The position numbers were made by a program, and so were the translations under genes. The notes under the pieces are model-generated. The model was not told the origin of the DNA and made no database searches. It saw only the letters and a program-made list of their open reading frames with translations. Positions 1 through 8,957 of a DNA stretch of 16,427 nucleotides are shown here, in pieces. Origin of the DNA: Candidatus Hydromicrobium americanum (GTDB lineage: Bacteria; Actinomycetota; Humimicrobiia; Humimicrobiales; Humimicrobiaceae); contig PEXF01000122.1 in NCBI GenBank assembly GCA_002779205.1, positions 1 to 16,427 of the forward strand, written 5' to 3'. Within the stretch, counting starts at the first letter, position 1. Each line of letters starts with the position of its first letter.

Positions 1-1
1 A

Positions 2-373
2 ATATTAATTGAAGCTCACAGACAGCTGGAATCGCTGGTGCTTGACAGGGAGCTCATACATTATAAATATCTACTAGAGGAGAAAATGGCAGAGCTGGTT
101 TATTTTGGATTATGGTTCACTCCACTGCGTAAATGCCTGTGTGCATTTATAGACGAAAGCCAGAAATATGTAACAGGCATCATAAAGATTAAGCTTGAGT
201 ATAAGAATTTTATAGTTGAAGGAAGGAAGTCTGATTATTCATTATATGATAAGGAACTTGCAACTTACGACAGGGGAGATAAATTTGATCCAAAAAATTC
301 GGAAAGTTTTATAAAAATTTGGGGTTATCCCTATGAACTATTAGGAAGAAGAGGAAGAATTAATGGGAAATAA
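2..373 (+). CDS. argG: Argininosuccinate synthase, C-terminal part (cut by window start)
   Basis: This enzyme joins citrulline and aspartate with ATP to give argininosuccinate, the penultimate step of arginine synthesis in the cytosol. The reading frame is open from base 2, so only about the last 123 residues are present. They carry conserved C-terminal ArgG blocks: LVLDRE, KMAELVYFGLWFTPLR, VTGIIKIKL, GRKSDYSLYDKELATYDRGDKFD and the terminal FIKIWG. The GTG at 38 is internal, not a start. A short basic tail (GRRGRINGK) follows the usual end of the family. The gene runs 11 bp into argH, which implies translational coupling. Identity is very secure; the N-terminal ATP-binding domain lies outside the window. 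Confidence 0.96.
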   Translation: MLIEAHRQLESLVLDRELIHYKYLLEEKMAELVYFGLWFTPLRKCLCAFIDESQKYVTGIIKIKLEYKNFIVEGRKSDYSLYDKELATYDRGDKFDPKNSESFIKIWGYPYELLGRRGRINGK

Positions 374-1811
374 AATATGGAAGGGCAGGATAGAAAAAAA
401 TACTGATAAAACAGTTGATAAATTTACCTGTTCCATAGACGTGGATAAAAGCTTATACCTATATGATCTTACCGGAACCGCAGCTTATGCGATAGGACTT
501 AATAAGATCGGAATTATCTCGGATGATGAGCTTAAAAAAATTCTTTACGGCCTAAAAACTGTCAAAAAAAATATTGAGGAAGGTGGTATTGATACAAGTC
601 TTTATGAAGATATTCACAGTCTGGTTGAATCTGAACTGGGAAAAATAATTGGAGATACAGGCATGAAAATTCATACTGGTAGGAGCAGGAACGACCAGGT
701 TGTGCTGGATGAAAAACTTTTTGTAAAAGATGCCTTAATAGATATAATAAGTAAGATTTTAGCTCTGCAGGGAAATATATTAAAAATTGCAGAAAGTAAA
801 ATCGATATTATTATTCCAGCATATACCCATATGCAAAAAGCCCAGCCTGTTCTGCTTTCACATTATTTTCTCTCTTTTTTTAAAAAGTTTGAGAGGGATA
901 CCGATGGGCTTTTTGGAAATTTTGAGAGCTGCGATTATATGCCGCTGGGAGCTGCAGCCTGTGCAGGAAGCGGATATAAGCTGGATAGAAAACTGCTAAA
1001 AGAACTTCTTAAATTTAAAGATCTTGATTCTAATAGTATGGATATAGTAGGAAACAGGGATTTTATAATAGATTTTATATATTCCTGCAGCAAGATAATG
1101 CTGCACCTGAGCAGGTTATGCGAAGACCTTATTATATATAACACTGGTGAGTTTTCATTTATTGAAATAGATGAAGATTTTTGTACAGGCAGCAGCATAA
1201 TGCCTCAAAAAAAGAATCCCGATGTTCTGGAGTTAATAAGGGGTAAGAGCTCCCTGGTTATTGGCAGTCTCATGCAGTCAATGATACTGCTTAAAGGCTT
1301 GCCTTCAACCTATAACAGGGATCTTCAGGAAGATAAAAAAATACTGCTCAGTGCTTATAAGGAAACCTCTGTCAGTATTGAAATATTTTCTAAATTACTT
1401 GAGAAAATAAAATTCAATAGTATAAAAATTAATAATGCCCTGAAAGAGGGGTTTTTAGAAGCTACCGATATTGCTGACTACCTGGTAAAGAAGGGTGAAA
1501 GTTTTAGAAAAGCGCATAACGTTGTAGGAAAGATTGTACGCTTTTGTATTGATAAAAAGATATCATTCAAAGATTTAGGGATGGAGGAGCTTAAAAATTA
1601 TTCGCCTTATTTTGAAAGTGATATACATGATATGGTAGAAATTCAGTCATGTATATCAAGTAAAAAAGTGGAATGCGGTACAGAAAAAGGGCAGGTAATT
1701 TTAAATATTGAATCAGGAAAGAAAAAAATAAAAGATAGCGGGAACGAACTTAAAGATTTAATCAAAAGGACTCCTAAATTTGAGAAAATCATAAAGTACA
1801 TTGACGCTTAA
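363..1811 (+). CDS. argH: Argininosuccinate lyase
   Basis: It cleaves argininosuccinate into arginine and fumarate, the last step of arginine synthesis; family members are tetramers of the fumarase/aspartase superfamily. The 482-residue product is close to the family's usual 450-470. Visible motifs are the N-terminal KIWKGRI (equivalent of MWGGRF), HTGRSRNDQV at residues 104-113, THMQKAQP near 155-162 with the conserved His156, and the superfamily signature GSSIMPQKKNP at 286-296, which carries the catalytic serine loop. The ATG at 363 overlaps the argG stop by 11 bp, so translation is probably coupled. The start fits the normal N-terminus of the family. No residue known to be essential appears to be missing. 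Confidence 0.97.
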   Translation: MGNKIWKGRIEKNTDKTVDKFTCSIDVDKSLYLYDLTGTAAYAIGLNKIGIISDDELKKILYGLKTVKKNIEEGGIDTSLYEDIHSLVESELGKIIGDTGMKIHTGRSRNDQVVLDEKLFVKDALIDIISKILALQGNILKIAESKIDIIIPAYTHMQKAQPVLLSHYFLSFFKKFERDTDGLFGNFESCDYMPLGAAACAGSGYKLDRKLLKELLKFKDLDSNSMDIVGNRDFIIDFIYSCSKIMLHLSRLCEDLIIYNTGEFSFIEIDEDFCTGSSIMPQKKNPDVLELIRGKSSLVIGSLMQSMILLKGLPSTYNRDLQEDKKILLSAYKETSVSIEIFSKLLEKIKFNSIKINNALKEGFLEATDIADYLVKKGESFRKAHNVVGKIVRFCIDKKISFKDLGMEELKNYSPYFESDIHDMVEIQSCISSKKVECGTEKGQVILNIESGKKKIKDSGNELKDLIKRTPKFEKIIKYIDA

Positions 1812-1835
1812 GAATTCATATTTCAGATTTCCAAA

Positions 1836-4157
1836 ATGAATCACACCCTAAATAAAATAGAGCTGACAGCACCGGCAGGAGGCTGGGATCAACTGATAGC
1901 AGCGGTTAATGCTGGCGCTGATTCTGTTTATCTGGGATATAAAAAATTTGGCGCCAGAGCATATGCTGAAAATTTTGATATAAATCAAATAAAAAAAGCA
2001 GTAAACTTTGCTCACAGTCATGGTGTAAAAGTATATTTAACTTTAAATACACTGATAAAAGATAGCGAAATACCAGAGGTAATAAATTTCCTGAACGAAT
2101 ACATTTATATATGTTCTGACGGAATTATTATCCAGGATTATGGTATATATAAAATTCTAAAAGATTTGTTTAAGACCATTCCAATTCATGCAAGTACACA
2201 ACTTAACATTCATAATATTTATTCATTAAAATTGTCAGGCAATCTTGGATTTAAAAGAGTCATCCTTGCTAGAGAAATGACTCTGGACGAAATAAAAGAT
2301 TTATGCAAAAAAAAGTTGACGGAAATAGAGGTATTTGGTCATGGTTCTCAGTGCTATTCATACTCGGGAAGCTGTTATTTCAGTTCATTTGTAGGAGGTA
2401 GAAGCGGCAACAGAGGGAAATGTACCCAGCCCTGCCGGATGAAATATAAGCTTCTTGAAAGAGATGCTGGTAAATATAATTATATTATCGCGGATGGAAG
2501 TTATATATTTAGTAAGAGTGATCTTTGCATACTGGATATTATACCCGAAATTATAGCAGCAGGAATCAGTGCCCTAAAAATAGAAGGAAGAATGAAATCT
2601 CCGGAATATGTAGGTATGGTCACTAAAATTTACAGAAAATATATAGATCTGTATTATGAGAATCCTTTAAATTTTAATGTAGATGAATACGACTTTTATA
2701 AACTGGCACAAATATTTTCAAGAGAAATGGGAACTGGATATTTAAAACAAAAGTACCCGAAGGAAATCATATCATTAAAAAAATCAGGAAGTATCGGGAA
2801 TTTTTTAGGCAGAGTTTATAAGATAGATTATGAAGGCAATGATAATAGAAAAAATTTACTGGTAAAATCTATTTACATAAGAAGCAGATGGAAAATAAAT
2901 AAAGGAGATATTATCGAAATATGGACTAAAAAGGGCAACAGCCGGATAAATATTGGAAACTTTAAACTGATAGATGAAAAAGATAAGAGATATACATATG
3001 AAATTACACTAAATAAAAGAGGTAGTATTTTAGAAAAAGATAGAGTATTTAAATATTTTGATAAGAAAATAGATGATGAAGCCAAATCTTTGTTTAAATA
3101 TGATATTAATAAAGATAGTGCAGCAGTACTTTCCAGGGTAAAAACCCCGGACAATAAAATAAATGAAAAGGAAATTGAAAATTACTTAAATAAGTTTCTA
3201 TTAAAAAATAATAAAGCCGCCGGGGAAGAACCAGAACGTAAATTGACTCTTTCTGCCTATATATATGGACAGGAGTGCATTGAACCTGCCGTAGATAAAG
3301 GAATTACTCATATTATTTACAGCAATTTCAAAGAAATAGTATATGGCAGCAATTTCAAGGCTAGCTTAATTAAATCCTTAAAAAAATATAATGAATTTAA
3401 AGATATAAAAATATCGATTAATACCCCGTCAATTTTATATGACGATGAATTTATATCGCTGAAAAAAAATATTTTAAAATTACTGGACTTTGGATTAAAC
3501 AATTTTAAAATATCAAATCCAGGAGTGCTGGAATTATTAAACGAAATAGGCTGTAAAGACAAGTCTGATATTAACCTGTATTTAGGCTTTAATTTTAACT
3601 TATTCAATAGTTTATCATTAGTTTTTTTCAATGATATTATGAATTTGAAAAATACTTTGAAAGGAATAGAATTTTCTCCAGAACTAAACCTGGAAGAAAT
3701 TTTAAAAATAATATCGAATGTAGAAAATTCATTTAAGGATGAAATAGAATTTTCCATTTTTGGTCATGGTTACTTTCCGGTTATGAATTCCAGATATAAA
3801 ATTAAATTCCTTACAAACAAAGCTGGCGGTGATAATTTTTACATAGAGGACATTAAAGGTTACAGGTTTCCGGTCAGTTCAGCTTATAACGAAAATATGA
3901 TAATTTTTAATTCAAGAAATACCTGCACTTTATTTAATCTTGAAAATATAAAAGATAGCAGGGTCAACAATATTATTATAGATAGTAGATTCCTGGAGAA
4001 AAAAGATTTCTATAAGATACTGAGAAGTTACAGAGAGGCAATAGATATTCTTTATAACAAGGGCATCAAAAAATATAAAATTTTTACTTCTTATCTGCAG
4101 GATGATAATCTATTCAAAAACTATTCAAAGGGACATTTGTTTCGTGGAGTAGAATAA
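1836..4157 (+). CDS. Peptidase U32 / DUF3656 protein, RlhA-like
   Basis: The N-terminal half is a U32 domain starting with ELTAPAGGWDQL (9-20), with DSVYLGYKKFGAR (29-41) and the hallmark segment FGHGSQCYSYSGSC...GGRSGNRGKCTQPCR. Its four cysteines C173, C180, C196 and C200 are spaced like the presumed Fe-S ligands of E. coli RlhA. LKIEGRMKSPEYV follows at about residues 246-258, then a DUF3656-like middle section and a divergent second U32-like half with FGHGYFPVM. RlhA is required for hydroxylation of C2501 in 23S rRNA, so an RNA-modification role is more likely than proteolysis despite the family name. At 773 residues it is longer than E. coli RlhA (about 650). It begins 24 bp after argH without a clear Shine-Dalgarno. 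Family assignment is strong; the exact substrate is inferred. Confidence 0.85.
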   Translation: MNHTLNKIELTAPAGGWDQLIAAVNAGADSVYLGYKKFGARAYAENFDINQIKKAVNFAHSHGVKVYLTLNTLIKDSEIPEVINFLNEYIYICSDGIIIQDYGIYKILKDLFKTIPIHASTQLNIHNIYSLKLSGNLGFKRVILAREMTLDEIKDLCKKKLTEIEVFGHGSQCYSYSGSCYFSSFVGGRSGNRGKCTQPCRMKYKLLERDAGKYNYIIADGSYIFSKSDLCILDIIPEIIAAGISALKIEGRMKSPEYVGMVTKIYRKYIDLYYENPLNFNVDEYDFYKLAQIFSREMGTGYLKQKYPKEIISLKKSGSIGNFLGRVYKIDYEGNDNRKNLLVKSIYIRSRWKINKGDIIEIWTKKGNSRINIGNFKLIDEKDKRYTYEITLNKRGSILEKDRVFKYFDKKIDDEAKSLFKYDINKDSAAVLSRVKTPDNKINEKEIENYLNKFLLKNNKAAGEEPERKLTLSAYIYGQECIEPAVDKGITHIIYSNFKEIVYGSNFKASLIKSLKKYNEFKDIKISINTPSILYDDEFISLKKNILKLLDFGLNNFKISNPGVLELLNEIGCKDKSDINLYLGFNFNLFNSLSLVFFNDIMNLKNTLKGIEFSPELNLEEILKIISNVENSFKDEIEFSIFGHGYFPVMNSRYKIKFLTNKAGGDNFYIEDIKGYRFPVSSAYNENMIIFNSRNTCTLFNLENIKDSRVNNIIIDSRFLEKKDFYKILRSYREAIDILYNKGIKKYKIFTSYLQDDNLFKNYSKGHLFRGVE

Positions 4158-4174
4158 ATAAGATAATTATTTAT
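4154..4174. repeat. AT-only inverted repeat between convergent genes
   Basis: ATAAATAA and TTATTTAT (8 bp, 5-nt loop GATAA) form a perfect hairpin that overlaps the stop codon of the U32 gene. It lies in the 51-bp gap before the convergent PBP gene. A T-rich stretch follows about 10 bp later, so it is at best a weak bidirectional terminator. No better terminator is visible in this gap. Confidence 0.35.
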
Positions 4175-4208
4175 ATCAGTATTATTCTTTTTCGGTTTCC
4201 TGTTACTG

Positions 4209-7040
4209 TTATTCAACTTCTTCTTGAATCTCTATTGTGACTGTTGAACCATAATTTAGATATGTATCTGCTTTTGGTATTTGATTTATAACCGCACCGG
4301 TAGCAGCAGCATTGGGAGATATCTCAACAACAAATCCTAAGCCTTCAAGTTCTATCACAGCATTTTCTTTAGTCATATTTATAACGTCCGGCACTTTTAT
4401 ACCCTTGCTTATCTTGATAATTATTTCCAGGGATTTATCATAAAGAATTCCACTTACAGGTGTTTGAGAAAATACCTTGTCCTTTTCTTCATCACTTTCT
4501 TCCAACATGACGCTTACTTCTTTAAAACCGGCAGTATCCAGTGCCTTTATTGCATCTTCTTCTGTCATCCCTATAACATCAGGAATTAGGACCAAAGGAT
4601 TTTCGCCTAGGCTTACATATAAAATTACTCCGGTTGATTTAGAGACCTTTGAATCAGGAACTGGACTCTGATCAAATATTTTATCAATTGGCTGTTCATC
4701 GCTGAATTCATATATTATATTATCCAGTATAAGCTCAAGACTTTCTATAATTTGTTTTGCCTCACCAAGATCCAGCCCTATAAGTCCAGGCATACTAAAA
4801 GTCTTTTTACCTTTACTAACATATAGAGTAATACTTAATTTCTCACCACTGAGTGATTCCAATATAGTACCTGCCTCCGGGTCCTGTTTAAAAATTATAT
4901 CCTGATTATAGGTTTCATCAAAATCATAAATCTCTTCAACTACAAAATATAAATCCTCAAACATTTGTTTTGCTTCCTCAAAGTTCAATCCTACAACATC
5001 AGGGACTTCAACCTTATTATGTATATTACAGATATCTTCAGGTTCCTCTCCTTCGATAAATATATGCCATTCAACGGTCTCCTCAGGACACCAGAATGTA
5101 GTAAGCAGATTAGATTCAGAGCAAACCTCAATATCAATTAATTCTTTATCCGGTTTATCGAAATCTGATACCGGAAGATCTTCCAGTGCTGAACTCATAA
5201 ATTCCCTCCATATGTCTGCGGTATAAGCTCCTCCAGCGATAGGTCGCCCATTTATTGGTTCCATAGGTTTATTTGATTCAGGATAGCCCATCCACACAAC
5301 AGTAACCAGTTCCGGAGTATAGCCTGCAAACCAGGCATCGTTAGGACCATCTGTAGTGCCGGTCTTACCGGCAGCCGGCCTGCCGATATTAGCTCCTCTG
5401 CCGGTTCCACTTTCTATAACTTTTTTTAGAATCTGTGTAACATAGTATGCTATCGGTTTTTCTAGCACTCTGTAGTTTGATTCATTTTTGTCCGGGTCAT
5501 ATTGGTATAAAATGTTTCCCTGGTAATCAGTTATCTTTAAAATACATACTGGTTGTCGGTAAATTCCGCCAGAAGCAAGAGTTGAGAAAACTTTACTTAA
5601 ATCAAGGGGAGTTATGCCTGTTTCAAGTCCGCCAATGGCAATTGCCGGGTTATTTCCAATATCATAAATTTCCATTTCATTGCATAGTTTTTCTACATTC
5701 TCAGCTCCGACTTTCATTATTAATTGCGCGTAAACTACATTTACTGAATGTATGGTGCCATCTACTACAGACATCTCACCACTGCCCCCAGGATTTTTGC
5801 TCCCATAATTATAAACTGTCCAGTCCGGACCCTCTTCCATTTTTATGGTAATAGGACCATTAGGATTAAAAGTATTCTTTGGAGAAAAATTCTGTCTTAT
5901 TGATTCTATTAGTACCGGTACTTTAAAAACAGATCCAGGCTGCCTTTTCCCCTGAGTTGCAATATTGAATTTACTGGCGCTGTAGTCCTTTCCACCTATT
6001 AGAGTATAAATATAGCCGTTATCTGGGTCTATACTGATTAGTGAGTAGGAAGGTCCAATATCTTCAGGGAAAACTTTTTTTACTGCATTTTCAGCTTTTT
6101 CCTGTAAATTGATATCCAGAGTTGTATAAATCCGGAGCCCTCCCTTAAATACATCATAATCGGTAAATTTTTGGTTATAAAGATTCTGCTTAACATAGTC
6201 TACAAAGTATGGAGCTATTCTGCTGCTAAATTGATCGGAGCCGGCAGTTGATTTCTCATTTAAGATTATTGGTGCAGCCAATGCGTTAAGATACTGGCTG
6301 GTTTCAATTAATTCCTGTTCATACATTAATTGCAATACAAGATCTCTTCTTAATTTTGCTTTTTCAATATCATTGAATGGTGAATATATTTCGGGAGCTC
6401 TTACAAGGCCTGCCAGCAGTGCGGACTGCGGCAGGTCTAATTCGCTTGCATTTTTACCAAAATATATTTCAGAGGCTTTCTCTATTCCATATGTCCCGGA
6501 TCCGAAATTTATGGTATTTAAATACATTTCCAGAATTTTATCCTTTGTGTAATTTCTCTCAAGCTGAATGGCAATAAGAGCTTCATTAATTTTTCTACGA
6601 AATGTTTTTTCAGGGCTAAAATAAATATTTTTTACATATTGCTGGGTAATAGTGCTGGCACCTTGAACCCACTGGCCGGCTTTTAGATCTGCTATAAAAG
6701 CTCCTATAATTCTTATATAATCAACTCCCTCGTGTTCCCGGAATCTTTTATCTTCAACTGCCACAATAGCATCTTTGATATAAGGGGACATTTCATTAAA
6801 AGAAATAATTTCCCTATTTTCCCCAGCGTGAAATTCGGTAATCAGACTGCCGTCCAGAGCATAAACTTTGGAGGTTTGAGCAATTGGTGAAGGAGTAAGT
6901 TCCTCGAGTGTTGGTAACGTATTGATATAATATATGGTTAAAACTACTCCCATAAGTGCGGTCAGCAGAAAAATTGATGCTATTGTAAATATAAAGAATT
7001 TTAAACATCCGCCTAATTTTTTACGCTTTGGGCTCATCAT
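4209..7040 (-). CDS. Class A penicillin-binding protein (PBP1A type) with four PASTA domains
   Basis: A bifunctional peptidoglycan synthase anchored outside the membrane: the glycosyltransferase polymerises lipid II and the transpeptidase cross-links stem peptides. A short basic cytoplasmic tail precedes one membrane helix (about 14-37). The GT51 domain shows AVEDKRFREHEGVD with catalytic Glu96, QGASTITQQYVKN (126-138) and RRKINEALIAIQLE with Glu153. The transpeptidase has SVFK (Ser370, Lys373), SVN (432-434) and KTGTT (559-563). Four PASTA repeats follow, beginning near 679 (VPDVVGL), 750 (MPGLIGL), 819 (IPDVIGM) and 883 (VPDVINM); in other bacteria such repeats bind muropeptides or stabilise the protein. 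C640, C651 and C671 lie just before the repeats. Length is 943 residues. The start could be either of two adjacent ATGs (7040 or 7037). It is transcribed away from tyrS. Confidence 0.96.
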   Translation of the reverse strand: MMSPKRKKLGGCLKFFIFTIASIFLLTALMGVVLTIYYINTLPTLEELTPSPIAQTSKVYALDGSLITEFHAGENREIISFNEMSPYIKDAIVAVEDKRFREHEGVDYIRIIGAFIADLKAGQWVQGASTITQQYVKNIYFSPEKTFRRKINEALIAIQLERNYTKDKILEMYLNTINFGSGTYGIEKASEIYFGKNASELDLPQSALLAGLVRAPEIYSPFNDIEKAKLRRDLVLQLMYEQELIETSQYLNALAAPIILNEKSTAGSDQFSSRIAPYFVDYVKQNLYNQKFTDYDVFKGGLRIYTTLDINLQEKAENAVKKVFPEDIGPSYSLISIDPDNGYIYTLIGGKDYSASKFNIATQGKRQPGSVFKVPVLIESIRQNFSPKNTFNPNGPITIKMEEGPDWTVYNYGSKNPGGSGEMSVVDGTIHSVNVVYAQLIMKVGAENVEKLCNEMEIYDIGNNPAIAIGGLETGITPLDLSKVFSTLASGGIYRQPVCILKITDYQGNILYQYDPDKNESNYRVLEKPIAYYVTQILKKVIESGTGRGANIGRPAAGKTGTTDGPNDAWFAGYTPELVTVVWMGYPESNKPMEPINGRPIAGGAYTADIWREFMSSALEDLPVSDFDKPDKELIDIEVCSESNLLTTFWCPEETVEWHIFIEGEEPEDICNIHNKVEVPDVVGLNFEEAKQMFEDLYFVVEEIYDFDETYNQDIIFKQDPEAGTILESLSGEKLSITLYVSKGKKTFSMPGLIGLDLGEAKQIIESLELILDNIIYEFSDEQPIDKIFDQSPVPDSKVSKSTGVILYVSLGENPLVLIPDVIGMTEEDAIKALDTAGFKEVSVMLEESDEEKDKVFSQTPVSGILYDKSLEIIIKISKGIKVPDVINMTKENAVIELEGLGFVVEISPNAAATGAVINQIPKADTYLNYGSTVTIEIQEEVE

Positions 7041-7041
7041 T

Positions 7042-7076
7042 AAATATTTACTTTCAAATATTTACTTTCAAATATT
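7042..7076. repeat. 14-bp tandem repeat (2.5 copies) in the PBP 5' UTR
   Basis: AAATATTTACTTTC occurs at 7042-7055 and 7056-7069, followed by a 7-base partial third copy. On the minus strand each unit supplies GAAAG; the copy nearest the ATG is the only visible Shine-Dalgarno-like sequence. The repeat therefore duplicates the weak ribosome-binding area of the PBP gene. Confidence 0.8.
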
Positions 7077-7096
7077 ACTAAATCACGACTTAAGAA

Positions 7097-7125
7097 ATTT
7101 TATACAAAATTTAGTTAAATAACAA
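7097..7125 (-). promoter_or_regulatory. Candidate promoter for the PBP gene
   Basis: Read on the minus strand, TTGTTA (7125-7120) and TAAAAT (7102-7097) are separated by exactly 17 nt. The predicted start near 7090 would leave a 5' UTR of about 50 nt that contains the tandem repeat. The match is moderate in a very AT-rich background. Confidence 0.45.
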
Positions 7126-7170
7126 CATGGCTATTTTATGAATATCTGAGAGTCTTCGAATTATCTAAAA

Positions 7171-7200
7171 TAGACATAGATACAACTATTATGTTAATAT
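7171..7200 (+). promoter_or_regulatory. Candidate promoter for tyrS
   Basis: TAGACA (7171-7176) and TAATAT (7195-7200) are 18 nt apart, and a TG (7192-7193) one base before the -10 makes an extended -10. Transcription would start near 7207, giving a leader of only about 38 nt. That is too short for the T-box leader that often controls tyrS in Bacillota. Confidence 0.4.
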
Positions 7201-7244
7201 TTATTTTAATTTTCGATTAAAAACGTATTTATAGAAAGTAAGAG

Positions 7245-8480
7245 ATGGAAAAAAACTTAAAAAAACAAATGGATGTCATTATGCTGGGAACTGAGGACAT
7301 TTTAATTGAAGAAGAGTTGGAATGTATTGTCAAAAAATCTATAGAAGAAGATAAGCCCTTGAAAGTTAAACTGGGATTAGATCCGACTTCTCCAGATATT
7401 CATCTTGGTCATGCTGTAGTTCTAAATAAACTCCGGCAGTTTCAGGATTTAGGTCACAGGGCTATTCTGATAATCGGTGATTATACTGCAAGGATAGGTG
7501 ACCCTTCCGGTAAATCTACTTTAAGACCGGAACTATCTGCTGAGGATATTGACAGGAATGCAAAGACCTATATGAAACAGGCATTCAAAATTCTTGACCC
7601 TGAAAAAACAGAAGTTGTTAAAAATTCAAACTGGCTCAAGTCTTTAAGATTTGAAGATATTTTAAATCTAACCTCAAAGTTTACTGTTGCCAGAATGCTT
7701 GAGAGAGATGATTTTAAAAAGAGATTTAAAAGCAACACGCCAATAGCAATTATGGAATTTCTGTATCCAATAATGCAGGCATATGATTCGATTGCAATTG
7801 GAGCAGATGTGGAATTAGGAGGAACCGATCAGAGATTTAACCTTCTTATGGGAAGGGAATTGCAAAAAGAATTCTCACAGAAACCTCAAATTGCCATTAC
7901 CATGCCTATTTTAGTCGGTACTGATGGTATTGAAAAAATGAGTAAAAGTCTTGGGAACTATATAGGAGTAGATGAGTCACCTCAGGAAATTTTTGGTAAA
8001 GCAATGTCTATCCCGGATAATATTATGATAGATTATTTCCGGCTTGTAACCACACTGGATAGTGAAGAAATTAGAGAAATTGAAGATAGTATAAAAAAGG
8101 AGAAATTAAACCCCTCAATAGCAAAGAGAAAACTGGCAAAAATAATAATAGAGAATCTATACACTAAAAATGATGCATTAGAAGCAGAAGAAGATTTTGA
8201 TTTAATTTTTAAGAAAAAAGGAATTCCGGATAAAGTTGAGCAGTATATTATAAATCTAAAAAGTATAAAGAATAAAAAAATAAGTTTGGTACAATTACTT
8301 ACAGATTCAGGACTTACCAAATCTAACGGTGAAGCCAGAAGACTGGTTACTCAAGGAGGAATAAAAATTAATGACAGGAAAATTAGTGATCCAAATCTGG
8401 AACTTAATTTAAATGATATCAATGAAAAAGTAATTCAGAGAGGCAAGAGGCATTTTAGAAAAATAATTACTAAGTATTAA
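7245..8480 (+). CDS. tyrS: Tyrosyl-tRNA synthetase
   Basis: A class I aminoacyl-tRNA synthetase that charges tRNA-Tyr with tyrosine in the cytosol. The HIGH motif is HLGH (53-56), within GLDPTSPDIHLGHAVVL, a form typical of the TyrZ-like subgroup rather than E. coli TyrS. Other conserved parts are GDYTARIGDPSGK (78-90), the tyrosine/ATP pocket segment LGGTDQRFN (191-199) and KMSKS (231-235). The C-terminus is an S4 RNA-binding domain at about 350-395 (LVQLLTDSGLTKSNGEARRLVTQGG). At 411 residues it is full length. The ATG is preceded by AGAAAG with 6-nt spacing, a modest ribosome-binding site. It is probably monocistronic: 499 bp of non-coding DNA follow. Confidence 0.96.
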   Translation: MEKNLKKQMDVIMLGTEDILIEEELECIVKKSIEEDKPLKVKLGLDPTSPDIHLGHAVVLNKLRQFQDLGHRAILIIGDYTARIGDPSGKSTLRPELSAEDIDRNAKTYMKQAFKILDPEKTEVVKNSNWLKSLRFEDILNLTSKFTVARMLERDDFKKRFKSNTPIAIMEFLYPIMQAYDSIAIGADVELGGTDQRFNLLMGRELQKEFSQKPQIAITMPILVGTDGIEKMSKSLGNYIGVDESPQEIFGKAMSIPDNIMIDYFRLVTTLDSEEIREIEDSIKKEKLNPSIAKRKLAKIIIENLYTKNDALEAEEDFDLIFKKKGIPDKVEQYIINLKSIKNKKISLVQLLTDSGLTKSNGEARRLVTQGGIKINDRKISDPNLELNLNDINEKVIQRGKRHFRKIITKY

Positions 8481-8555
8481 GCATGCACCAATATCCTATA
8501 ACCTGTTCTATCATTAAAATATTTTAAATAAAAATAATGGAAAGTTTATTTTGTG

Positions 8556-8584
8556 TTGACTTAAATTAATGCTATAGTTAAAAT
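8556..8584 (+). promoter_or_regulatory. Sigma-A-type promoter upstream of the rny leader
   Basis: TTGACT (8556-8561) and TAAAAT (8579-8584) have the ideal 17-nt spacer. This is the best promoter match in the window and predicts transcription from about 8591 towards rny. It lies 76 bp after the tyrS stop. Confidence 0.6.
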
Positions 8585-8590
8585 AAAAGC

Positions 8591-8957
8591 AATTAATAAT
8601 AGCATTAATAATTACTTGGTTTATAAGTTAATTTGCAAGGGTTATAATAGGTATTATTAGCGATAGAAAGATAATTTTAATACAATAAAAGGCAGTTGAT
8701 GGTTTTAATAAATAGATGTTATCTTAAATGTTTTATAGAGTTGCTAATGATAATTCTGGTAAAATAATGAACCAGAACGTAAGTTAATAGTTAGTTTAAA
8801 ATAAATTGTCTTTAGTGTTTATAGTGAGTTTTTTTAGAGCAAAAAAGTTGTAGTTCTAATATATAAATATTAGATTTTTATAAATATTAGAAATATTTAG
8901 TTTAAAATTAATTAGTGCAAATTAATTTATAAGTCGGGTAATTAACTCGGCTTTTTT
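8591..8957 (+). ncRNA. Candidate rny leader RNA or small RNA (about 365 nt)
   Basis: This fills the 499-bp gap between tyrS and rny. It has no credible coding frame; the longest features are tiny AT-rich frames such as a 6-codon ATG frame at 8768. It starts at a strong promoter and ends at an intrinsic terminator just before the rny ribosome-binding site. Several hairpins lie inside: TTCTGGT/ACCAGAA (8754-8760 with 8771-8777), TCTAATAT/ATATTAGA (8855-8862 with 8867-8874, then five Ts), and AAATTAATT/AATTAATTT (8905-8913 with 8920-8928). I recognise no known riboswitch, T-box, 6S RNA or tRNA. The promoter and terminator are visible; that this is a functional leader or sRNA is inference. Confidence 0.45.
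8931..8957 (+). terminator. Intrinsic terminator immediately upstream of rny
   Basis: AAGTCGGGT (8931-8939) pairs with ACTCGGCTT (8945-8953) over 9 bp, including two G-U wobbles, around a 5-nt loop AATTA. TTTTTT follows at 8952-8957. The rny Shine-Dalgarno begins only 5 nt later, so transcription from the upstream promoter must read through it to reach rny. Confidence 0.75.

Noticed and set aside
38..373. A separate small gene starting with GTG at 38
   Set aside because: The frame is open to the window start and the upstream residues (EAHRQLESLVLDRE) continue the ArgG alignment.
5447..5851. 134-residue plus-strand frame
   Set aside because: It is antisense to the conserved transpeptidase domain of the PBP, has no start signal and resembles no protein.
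7041..7244. T-box riboswitch upstream of tyrS
   Set aside because: No AGGGTGG-like T-box sequence, no terminator, and the predicted leader is only about 38 nt.
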